A stretch of 48,430 bases of DNA from a virus. Position 1 is the stretch's first letter. The number at the start of each line of letters is the position of its first letter. This document shows, piece by piece, positions 1 through 6,755 of the stretch. The stretch lies in IMG/VR virus record IMGVR_UViG_3300042307_002019, positions 1 to 48,430 of that record; one strand, 5' to 3'. The notes beneath the pieces were generated by a model, which saw only the letters and a list, made by a program, of their open reading frames with translations, searched no databases and was not told the DNA's origin. The position numbers and the translations under genes are program-made.

Positions 1-2
1 AG

Positions 3-203
3 TTGAGTTTTGATTTGGACGACGATGACATACAAGACATTCTAGTTCTTATTAAATCTAAATTGAGTAATGATGCAAAAAAGGGATTTAAGACAATGTA
101 TACAGTTCTTGACGACAAATACGAAGATAGCGTCCAAAGCCGGGATTGGACTGATTGCAATTTTATTTGTAACGAAAAAGATTTACTAGAAAAATTAATA
201 TGA
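3..203 (+). CDS. Hypothetical protein, possibly 5'-truncated by window edge
   Basis: A 66-residue reading frame is open to the left edge. The TTG at base 3 is only the first possible start, so the true start may lie outside the window. The product is acidic (a DDDD run near the N-terminus) with no motif I recognise. Its stop overlaps the next gene's ATG in an ATGA junction, so the two are probably translationally coupled. Confidence 0.6.
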   Translation: MSFDLDDDDIQDILVLIKSKLSNDAKKGFKTMYTVLDDKYEDSVQSRDWTDCNFICNEKDLLEKLI

Positions 204-478
204 TCAAAAAAACTATAGAACCAACTGGAGATGTCTGTGTGAAATTCACCGAAGATGAACTGGCGCAACTCAACGTCAAACAGGGGGATAAATTCTCCAT
301 TAAAGAGACCGACGCAGGAATTTTGCTTGAAAAATTTGCCACAGTTGATATTAATTTATCTGAGCTTGACAGAGAACTAATAGAATTTCTTATTCAAGAA
401 TCTTGTGATAAAGATATTTCGGTTAATCAAGTTATTTCAGATCTTTTAGAGAAAGGACTTGAGCAATACAAACCATGA
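200..478 (+). CDS. Hypothetical protein with AbrB/MazE-like N-terminus
   Basis: The 92-residue product has a beta-rich N-terminal half (residues about 10-45, including the stretch LNVKQGDKFSI) that resembles the swapped-hairpin SpoVT/AbrB fold of antitoxins and transition-state regulators. A helical, ribbon-helix-helix-like C-terminal half contains DISVNQVISDLLEKGLEQ. This could be a DNA-binding regulator or an antitoxin-like protein; no toxin partner is obvious next to it. It overlaps both neighbours by 4 bases. The fold assignment is an inference. Confidence 0.7.
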   Translation: MIKKTIEPTGDVCVKFTEDELAQLNVKQGDKFSIKETDAGILLEKFATVDINLSELDRELIEFLIQESCDKDISVNQVISDLLEKGLEQYKP

Positions 479-627
479 GAATCTATCACAAAGACGTTTG
501 GGGGCTTTGGTTTTTCAAGCGTTATTCTTTCTATGTGGAGGATGAAAGCGAAGGTCTAATAGAAATATTGGTTGACAAAAATACTTGGGTACGTTATAAC
601 GTAGGAGATTTTTATGAAATATCTTGA
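475..627 (+). CDS. Small hypothetical protein (50 aa)
   Basis: The ATG overlaps the upstream stop (ATGA) and the frame runs 50 codons to TGA, overlapping the next gene by 14 bases. The product is aromatic-rich (WGLWFFKRYSFYVEDE) and unrecognised. It fills what would otherwise be the only gap in a series of coupled genes, which supports it. The next gene's Shine-Dalgarno (GTAGGAG) lies inside its 3' end. Confidence 0.6.
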   Translation: MRIYHKDVWGLWFFKRYSFYVEDESEGLIEILVDKNTWVRYNVGDFYEIS

Positions 628-1060
628 ACAGCGCGTAGAAGACTTGGAAAAAGAAGTAGCTTTTCTTAAAGCGCTTGGGTCAAAAATATCTAATAATATT
701 GCTATTGAATCTAAAGAACTGACAAAAAGCGAATTAGAGAATACTACATCACATTTTAATATTACTCTTGATAAATATCCAGAAATAGTTGGATCCTGGG
801 ATGATTTGACTTATTCAGACTCCATAGAAAAAAAGATAGAAAAAGACTTTGGAAAAATTATTTCTAAATTTAAAATCTTGAATCACGAATGGGAAATGGA
901 TGGATATGGATATGTTATCTATAACGGCTACTTTCGTGATTTGGTAATAACTGATCACGGTAAGGTAAAAATTGTAGATAAAGATTATTTGCATAATAAA
1001 GTATCAGAATACAAAGAAACAATTCAAGAAACTCAGCGCGCTCTATCTTTAATAGAATGA
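614..1060 (+). CDS. Hypothetical protein with N-terminal coiled coil
   Basis: The 148-residue product begins with a heptad-like amphipathic segment (MKYLEQRVEDLEKEVAFLKA) that probably forms a short coiled coil. A mixed alpha/beta body contains the aromatic stretch WEMDGYGYVIYNGYFRDLVI. A good Shine-Dalgarno, GTAGGAG, lies 6 bases before the ATG. Its stop overlaps the next ATG. No function is recognised. Confidence 0.75.
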   Translation: MKYLEQRVEDLEKEVAFLKALGSKISNNIAIESKELTKSELENTTSHFNITLDKYPEIVGSWDDLTYSDSIEKKIEKDFGKIISKFKILNHEWEMDGYGYVIYNGYFRDLVITDHGKVKIVDKDYLHNKVSEYKETIQETQRALSLIE

Positions 1061-1260
1061 AAGACTGGATAAAAATTTTAAGCGAAAAGTCTTTGGAGGG
1101 TCAAGCGATAAAAGAAAGCGAGATCCTTATAAATATTCCATTTGAATTGCGAGAAACTTGGGATAACTTTATGAGAGGAAAGACTTGTCCTGTACTTGAC
1201 GATGGGGATTATGGAGTTTATAGCTGGGATTTAACTCAATTTTTGCAAAAATACAAATGA
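1057..1260 (+). CDS. Small hypothetical protein (67 aa)
   Basis: This 67-residue protein is coupled on both sides through ATGA overlaps. The C-terminal half is rich in acidic and aromatic residues (LDDGDYGVYSWDLTQF). I recognise no family. Its place directly before the phosphatase gene suggests co-expression with it. Confidence 0.65.
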   Translation: MKDWIKILSEKSLEGQAIKESEILINIPFELRETWDNFMRGKTCPVLDDGDYGVYSWDLTQFLQKYK

Positions 1261-1811
1261 TTAATAGCGTAATTATAACAAATCTTTCAGATGCGGTTTC
1301 TGCTTCTTTTAAAGAAGGAAAAGAAAACGTTTGGATATCCGCTGTAGACGAAGAGGATAGAAATAAGATTCGCGTGATGAAAAAAAATTTCACAAAACGA
1401 AACATTCCACATTTCGTTCAATATTTTTATGATTGGTCGGATGAGGATAATGACGTTTATATTCAAAAATATCTAGAAGAAAAAGGACCAAGGGAACAAC
1501 ACGTCAACAGTATTATATCTTTTTTACAACCAATTGTGGAGTCTGATAAAGTATACAATCTTGGGATCAACTGCTTTGCTGGCGTTTCCAGATCAACTGC
1601 AATAGGAATTATTGTTTGGGTTATGCAAGGAAAATCTCCAGTAGAAGCTCTTGATGAAATAATTACTGTTCGTTATCAAGCTTGGCCAAATTTACGTATG
1701 CTTAAATTTGCCTCAAAAAGACTTAATCAAGATTTAGTTACTCCAGTAAAACAATGGAAAGAGCATCAAGGAGGCAATTTGTTTGTTCCTCATGGTGGAT
1801 GGGTTTGGTAA
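1257..1811 (+). CDS. Protein tyrosine / dual-specificity phosphatase-like protein
   Basis: The 184-residue product has the cysteine phosphatase loop CX5R at residues 106-112 (NCFAGVSRSTA), with Cys106 as likely nucleophile and Arg112 as phosphate binder, followed by the usual Ser. An upstream DWSDED segment (about residues 59-64) could supply the general-acid Asp. The downstream segment GKSPVEALDEI...YQAWPNLRML matches the helical region after the loop in small DSP-like phosphatases. The usual His before Cys is Asn here. The substrate is unknown: it could be a host phosphoprotein, RNA 5' end or nucleotide. It is the last coupled gene of the left-end operon. Confidence 0.8.
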   Translation: MINSVIITNLSDAVSASFKEGKENVWISAVDEEDRNKIRVMKKNFTKRNIPHFVQYFYDWSDEDNDVYIQKYLEEKGPREQHVNSIISFLQPIVESDKVYNLGINCFAGVSRSTAIGIIVWVMQGKSPVEALDEIITVRYQAWPNLRMLKFASKRLNQDLVTPVKQWKEHQGGNLFVPHGGWVW

Positions 1812-1829
1812 GGAATTATATATTTTAAA

Positions 1830-2216
1830 ATGATTACAAATACATTTATTAATATCGAAAAAGCAATCGAGCTTGTAAATAAAAAAAGCACTACGGTGGA
1901 TCAACTTTGCAAGTTTTTGTACGATGATATTCAAAAATATCAAGACAGTCGAGAAAGTTTTTACATGAAAGAATTTAAAGAATTATGTGAAGACGGAGAA
2001 GTTGAACCTAATTCTTATTATTTTGCTGATGGATATGCAAACACAATGCTAAAAAAAATCCAAAAAGACGTGAAGAAATTTTCAATTGATTATGCTAACA
2101 AATCTATTGATCTTGTTTTGGATTCAGTGAACGAAAATAAATTCAAAACCAAAAAATCATCAAATAATCTTTTGGTTTTATTGGATACTCTTAAAGAGAT
2201 TAACGAAGAGATCTAG
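1830..2216 (+). CDS. Hypothetical helical protein
   Basis: The 128-residue product is Lys- and Glu-rich, probably all-helical, with no recognised motif. It starts 18 bases after the phosphatase stop and converges with the minus-strand gene ending at 2200, overlapping it by 17 bases tail to tail. Confidence 0.7.
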   Translation: MITNTFINIEKAIELVNKKSTTVDQLCKFLYDDIQKYQDSRESFYMKEFKELCEDGEVEPNSYYFADGYANTMLKKIQKDVKKFSIDYANKSIDLVLDSVNENKFKTKKSSNNLLVLLDTLKEINEEI

Positions 2217-2628
2217 CAATTCCAGCTAGATTGTCCATTGCAATTGCTAGTTTTTGACGAGCCCAACCTTCAAGATGATTTCCGGAAGCACAGTGGGAGG
2301 CAATTTTCATAATAGATTCGCGAATTGAATTTAAATTATCAATATCCATTTCGTGGTCTTCGTCGCATCCACAGCTTTCTTCAGAATCCATGACGCCAAT
2401 TGAAACAGGTACTCCAGTTGTGTCTTTATCTTGCGGCTCTACATCGCTAACTTCAGAATCGATCATATCCATGCTAACTCCTGGAGCTGGCTCATTCATT
2501 GGACCAGCACTAACTACTTCATTTGGTTCAGTGGTAACCATTTCTTTATCAGAAGGAATGGTTTGAGTTTTTTTAGAAATCGAGAGATAAGCTTCTTCGA
2601 GAAGTTCAGAGTCTTTTTTAGTTAGCAT
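2200..2628 (-). CDS. Hypothetical acidic virion-associated protein
   Basis: The 142-residue product has an N-terminal helix (KKDSELLEEAYLSI), a low-complexity acidic/Pro-rich middle with a Cys pair (ESCGCDEDHEMD), and a helical C-terminus. The N-terminal helix with LLEEAY resembles the short helices at the start of other late genes here (see findings). A late promoter-like GATAAATA sits 6 bases upstream of the ATG. The role is unknown; a minor head or virion protein is an inference. Confidence 0.7.
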   Translation of the reverse strand: MLTKKDSELLEEAYLSISKKTQTIPSDKEMVTTEPNEVVSAGPMNEPAPGVSMDMIDSEVSDVEPQDKDTTGVPVSIGVMDSEESCGCDEDHEMDIDNLNSIRESIMKIASHCASGNHLEGWARQKLAIAMDNLAGIARSLR

Positions 2629-2633
2629 ATATT

Positions 2634-2641
2634 TATTTATC
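2634..2641 (-). promoter_or_regulatory. T4-type late promoter (GATAAATA)
   Basis: The minus strand reads GATAAATA immediately upstream of the gene starting at 2628, close to the T4 late consensus TATAAATA. The leader would be very short, which suits the ATG placement. Confidence 0.6.
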
Positions 2642-2723
2642 TATATTGTGAGTTTTTATTTGCTATTAACAAATATTTTTAACGCGTCAGCAATATACTT
2701 CTAGTAATATTTTTTTATATACA

Positions 2724-4946
2724 TTACCAACTTGCAATTTGACGCCACGCTCCCTCAGCAAATATTTTAATATTGTTGTCTTCGTTATTAATTACAGTCT
2801 GTCCTTCTCTACCGCCAGAATAGTCTCCAGTAGTAGGTTTAAACAGAGCTCCGTTTCCTGGAAAAAATTCAGGCCCTAGTATTTGACTTGTAATAACAGG
2901 ATCAACAATAGCAGAAAGATTAGGCACTACCTGTACATATGTAGTATTTCTTGAATATATTTTAGCATATGAATCAGTATAACATTCGGTGCCGCTAGTT
3001 GAAGGAACGAGATTCAAATCAAGAAACATTGGTTTTGGGCCCGAAATGTTTGGTGTCCGCATACGAATAGCAGAAAGCAGACCGTAGTCAGTTGCAATTT
3101 GCGAAACAGGAAAAAAGTTATTTGAAGTTCCGCTATTGTCATAACCATCAATAATAAAAAACAATTTAAACGACGAAAACGCACCAAAATCAGATGATAC
3201 GAAAGCAGTAAACTCGATATGATGTCTTTGTCCTACTGCTGGAAATTCTGCTACTTGCACCCATTTACCATTGGGATTAAAATATTGACGCTCAGTAAGT
3301 TGTGGAACTATAGCGTTGTAATATCTAGTATCTAATGTTCCTACATTGGCAACCTGGTCGCTAAGAACAGACGATGCATTTGGAGCAGTAATTGTGCCAT
3401 TAATTGTAATATTACCTGAAACGGTTCCTCCGCTTGTTGGAAACATGTTAGACCAATTTGCTGAACCAGATTGAACATTGGAATATACAGAATTCCAATT
3501 AGCTGAAACGTTCTTAGTGGAACTATAAACAGAATTCCATTGATTAGAATTTCCTTCAGAATCCCAAATTGTGCTACTGGCACTTATTTCGCCTTTAACT
3601 GTAAATGTCTTATTTGGAGTAGATGTTTTAACACCAACGTTTGGATATGTAGAGTTGACACCCCCGACATGCAACATTTCAATTCCTTGATCAATATCAT
3701 TAAAAGATGCAATATCCCCAGTACCATTATTACCAACCCATATTGCAGGCCCCGCACCAATATGCACAACGCTCAGCGAGCTTGTGGTCGAAAAAATTGT
3801 ATTAGCAAACGTTTGAGTACCTGTTGAAGTTAGATCACCAAAGATTGTTACGTTTCCGTCAATTCTTCCGCCAGATAAGGCAAAAAATTTATTGTTAGTA
3901 AAATCAATTGTAGCATACGAAGCGGAATTTGATTTTACGTTAGAATATACAGAATCCCAATTAGCAGAAGTTGATTTTACAGAACTATAAACAGAATTCC
4001 AATTAGCAGAAGTGTTGGCAGTAGAACTATAAACAGAATTCCAATTAGCAGAAGTTGACTTTACACTAGAATATACAGAATCCCAATTAGCAGAAGTTGA
4101 CTTTACACTAGAATATACAGAATCCCAATTAGCGGAAGTATTCTTAGTAGAACTATAGACAGAATCCCAAGTAGCAGAAGTCGTTTTTACTGAACTGTAA
4201 GTGGAATTCCATTGATTAGAATCTCCGTTGGGATCAAAAATAATATTATTTGCGCTTATCTCACCGTTTACTGTAAAGGTTTTATAAGGAGTAGTAGTTC
4301 TGATACCAACTTTATTAGTACTAGAATCAACAAACAGCGTATCGTTATCGACTTGTAAATTGTCTTCGATGATACTATTACCAGAAAGATACACGCTTCC
4401 TTTTACAATTAGATCATCTTCTGTGATGCTATTACCAGAAAGGTAGGTATTTCCTCTTACAATTAAATTACCAGTAGCGCTAACATTTCCAATAACTGTT
4501 AATTTTTCATTTGGGGACATTGTTCCCAAACCAACGTCTCCGTTGTCAGCAAAAATAATATCATCGCCGTTATTATCAATAAAATGCGCAATTGGCTGAG
4601 ATCCTGATTGTGCGACTCTGAGGGCTGGTCCAGTGCCTACATTTGAAATGTCTAGCGCTGATGTAATATAAACAAACGTGTTAACTTCTGTTGTATCACC
4701 TAAAACGGTTAAATTTCCTTGAATTGTCACATCTTCTCCAAACGTTGCATTAGAAGCATAAACGTTTCCTGAAGCAGAAATAGAAGAAAGCGTTGTTACG
4801 TTTCCGTCAACATAAAACTCCCCTTGAAACGGAGATTCTGGAGAGGCAATTGGATCATAAGCAGAATCTGGATACAATCCATCTCTGTCCGTAGGCTTTG
4901 TATGGTGATTGTGCCTGTGAAATTTGTTGTGAAATCTATTAGACAT
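2724..4946 (-). CDS. Tail fibre protein with tandem 14-residue repeats
   Basis: The 740-residue product starts with a His/basic segment (MSNRFHNKFHRHNHH). A fibre shaft of beta repeats follows, with recurrent phrases such as GDVGLGTMSPNEKLTVIGNV and NKVGIRTTTPYKTFTVNGEI, typical of phage fibre shafts. Next come about seven copies of a 14-residue repeat SVYSSVKSTSANWD, a module shared with the fibre at 38736-40094, and a C-terminal globular domain (about residues 560-740) ending in GGREGQTVINNEDNNIKIF. There is no C-terminal chaperone or peptidase motif I recognise. It probably acts in host recognition or as a baseplate/whisker fibre. It lies apart from the main fibre cluster. Confidence 0.85.
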   Translation of the reverse strand: MSNRFHNKFHRHNHHTKPTDRDGLYPDSAYDPIASPESPFQGEFYVDGNVTTLSSISASGNVYASNATFGEDVTIQGNLTVLGDTTEVNTFVYITSALDISNVGTGPALRVAQSGSQPIAHFIDNNGDDIIFADNGDVGLGTMSPNEKLTVIGNVSATGNLIVRGNTYLSGNSITEDDLIVKGSVYLSGNSIIEDNLQVDNDTLFVDSSTNKVGIRTTTPYKTFTVNGEISANNIIFDPNGDSNQWNSTYSSVKTTSATWDSVYSSTKNTSANWDSVYSSVKSTSANWDSVYSSVKSTSANWNSVYSSTANTSANWNSVYSSVKSTSANWDSVYSNVKSNSASYATIDFTNNKFFALSGGRIDGNVTIFGDLTSTGTQTFANTIFSTTSSLSVVHIGAGPAIWVGNNGTGDIASFNDIDQGIEMLHVGGVNSTYPNVGVKTSTPNKTFTVKGEISASSTIWDSEGNSNQWNSVYSSTKNVSANWNSVYSNVQSGSANWSNMFPTSGGTVSGNITINGTITAPNASSVLSDQVANVGTLDTRYYNAIVPQLTERQYFNPNGKWVQVAEFPAVGQRHHIEFTAFVSSDFGAFSSFKLFFIIDGYDNSGTSNNFFPVSQIATDYGLLSAIRMRTPNISGPKPMFLDLNLVPSTSGTECYTDSYAKIYSRNTTYVQVVPNLSAIVDPVITSQILGPEFFPGNGALFKPTTGDYSGGREGQTVINNEDNNIKIFAEGAWRQIASW
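3590..3910 (-). repeat. Fibre module, copy A (duplicate at 39598-39930)
   Basis: This coding module (SASYATIDFTNNKFF to NKTFTVKGEIS) is repeated in the fibre gene at 38736-40094. Bases 3778-3824 and 39784-39830 are identical over 47 nt, and the flanks are strongly similar. Such DNA identity implies recent duplication or gene conversion between fibre genes. Confidence 0.85.
3921..4214 (-). repeat. About seven tandem 42-bp coding repeats
   Basis: The phrase SVYSSVKSTSANWD is repeated in frame about seven times, with D/N and V/T substitutions. Some neighbouring units are nearly identical in DNA. It forms a regular segment in the fibre shaft and could vary in copy number by slippage or recombination. 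Confidence 0.85.
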
Positions 4947-4954
4947 TGATAATC

Positions 4955-5134
4955 TTAATTATCAAAAAAAGTTTTAAAAATCTTAGGATCCAACTCTTCT
5001 AGTTGAGAAATTAACACTTCCATAGCAAGTTCGCATTCTTTTTTAGAAGAAAAAGAATCCGCAAATAATTCTATGATTGTGTTTTCAATTAAATCTTCAA
5101 CTATTGCTTCAATTTCGTGTTGTTTGCTGTACAT
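4955..5134 (-). CDS. Small acidic helical protein (59 aa)
   Basis: A 59-codon frame starts ATG TAC AGC on the minus strand and ends 8 bases before the fibre start codon, which fits co-transcription with the fibre. The product is helical and acidic (EIEAIVEDLIENTIIELF, then LISQLEELDPKIF). It is unrecognised; a regulator or assembly factor for the fibre is possible. Without it, 4947-5198 would have no gene. Confidence 0.6.
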   Translation of the reverse strand: MYSKQHEIEAIVEDLIENTIIELFADSFSSKKECELAMEVLISQLEELDPKIFKTFFDN

Positions 5135-5198
5135 AAAGTGCTCGTAATTATCTCTTCATGAACATAATTAAAGGTTAATGGAAGGAGAATTTTAAAAA

Positions 5199-6737
5199 AT
5201 GGCCTCAGAAGCTAACAGATTAGCCACACTTGCTGACCTGCGAAATAGTACTGCTACTTGCAAACAAGGCAGTAGCAAATACAATTATTATTTAAAACAA
5301 TATAAATCCCTTGGTGGGACCGTTAATGGAGCAGCTACAGGTGATGATTTTTCAGAACCTAATAATAGTCATTGGATGATCGTTCAAGCGCAGCAACGAG
5401 CAAGAAAATCAAACTATATTGCTGCGGGAATTGCACAAGCTTCAACAAATATTTCATCTAGTATTTCAAATACAGGTGATGAAATTTTAGCTGAAGTTCA
5501 GGGGTGGAAACAAACAATGAGCAAAACCCTTGAACCTGTTTCGACTGCAATGGGATCTCATGTTGATACAGCAACAGCCATTGTTAAAAATCCTTTATTA
5601 GCTCCTCAGCTTTTAGGAAATTCTTTAGTTCAGCTAGTAGACAAAGTTAATCCAAATTTCACAAATGAAATGGATGGAGCTTTTAAATCTGTAAATTTGG
5701 ACAACCTACAACACCTTCCAAGCAAAGTGATGGGAAGTGTTAGAAACTTAGCAACAGCTGCTGATGCAATCCTATCAGTTCCTTTTGAAATTACTTCTGA
5801 CATATACAACGGTTTGATGGAAATTTTAGATGCAATTGGAGATTTGATTGACAAAATGATGAGCGCTGTCATGGATTTTATTTTTGGTCCACAGGGATTG
5901 TTAGATAATATTTTACCAATGTCTGAGCTAATGGATTTTTTTGATGCTATTGCTGAAATGGCTTCATTTGTTGGAAATATTAGTCAACAGGCTGGAGGAT
6001 TTACAGCTATCTCTGATATAGCAGGACAAGTAGGCGATTATGCTTCAGATGCATCTTCAATTTTAGGCAATCCGGAACAGCTTGCATTATCCTATATTCC
6101 TCAACAAGCAAGCATTGCTTATTCTGAAGGAATGGGATTTCTTCGTGATCCAGAACAATATTTGCAATCCGCATTGCCTCCAGAAATTAGCAAACAAATG
6201 CAAAATATCAGCCAAATTCCTGGATTTGGATTTGTCGGTAATTATGGGTTCAGTATCGGAGATACGCTGGATACTTTGTCTAATGGAGTTTTTGTGACAG
6301 CATTAGATAAATTTTCTGATAAAGCAGGATTTCTTGGACCTCTTTTTAACAAGCAAGCTCCTCCTCCAGATGTTGACAATCAAGAAAATTATCCAGATAC
6401 TTTTGAACAACCAAAAGTTGGAGTAAATTCTACTGCTCAAGGAATACCAGCTGTTGCAGACACTTCTTCTTATAAAGTGCTGCCATCAGACAACCAACCA
6501 GAATTAAATGTGCAAAATTTAAATAAAAATTCATCAAATGCCTTATTAGGAGCTGCTCCAGAAAAACCTTGGCTCACTAAAACTCCAGTAGAAAGCGGAA
6601 CTGGACCGACAATTAAAAATGCTAAAAATTTAAAGAGTTCAACTATTACTGCCACAATGCCTGCTGAAGATAATACGTATCCTGTAACAGGAGGCTCGGT
6701 AACGATACCAAGCTCTTTTAATTTACCTCCGCGTTGA
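5199..6737 (+). CDS. Putative baseplate/tail structural protein
   Basis: The 512-residue product has a strong Shine-Dalgarno (AAGGAG) 12 bases upstream of the ATG. The N-terminal 60 residues contain KYNYYLKQYKSLGGTV. The middle has long amphipathic and hydrophobic helices (about residues 180-270, including DIYNGLMEILDAIGDLIDKM). The C-terminal 130 residues are low-complexity and Pro/Asn/Ser-rich. It lies directly before the gp5-like hub, so a baseplate or hub-associated role is likely from context. The helical central part could contact a membrane during infection or act as a hub plug; neither is proven. Confidence 0.7.
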   Translation: MASEANRLATLADLRNSTATCKQGSSKYNYYLKQYKSLGGTVNGAATGDDFSEPNNSHWMIVQAQQRARKSNYIAAGIAQASTNISSSISNTGDEILAEVQGWKQTMSKTLEPVSTAMGSHVDTATAIVKNPLLAPQLLGNSLVQLVDKVNPNFTNEMDGAFKSVNLDNLQHLPSKVMGSVRNLATAADAILSVPFEITSDIYNGLMEILDAIGDLIDKMMSAVMDFIFGPQGLLDNILPMSELMDFFDAIAEMASFVGNISQQAGGFTAISDIAGQVGDYASDASSILGNPEQLALSYIPQQASIAYSEGMGFLRDPEQYLQSALPPEISKQMQNISQIPGFGFVGNYGFSIGDTLDTLSNGVFVTALDKFSDKAGFLGPLFNKQAPPPDVDNQENYPDTFEQPKVGVNSTAQGIPAVADTSSYKVLPSDNQPELNVQNLNKNSSNALLGAAPEKPWLTKTPVESGTGPTIKNAKNLKSSTITATMPAEDNTYPVTGGSVTIPSSFNLPPR

Positions 6738-6755
6738 AATAAAATTTAATAATTT

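Noticed and set aside
3921-4214. Regular repeats that might be a CRISPR array
   Set aside because: The 42-bp units are contiguous without spacers and keep the fibre reading frame, so they are protein repeats.
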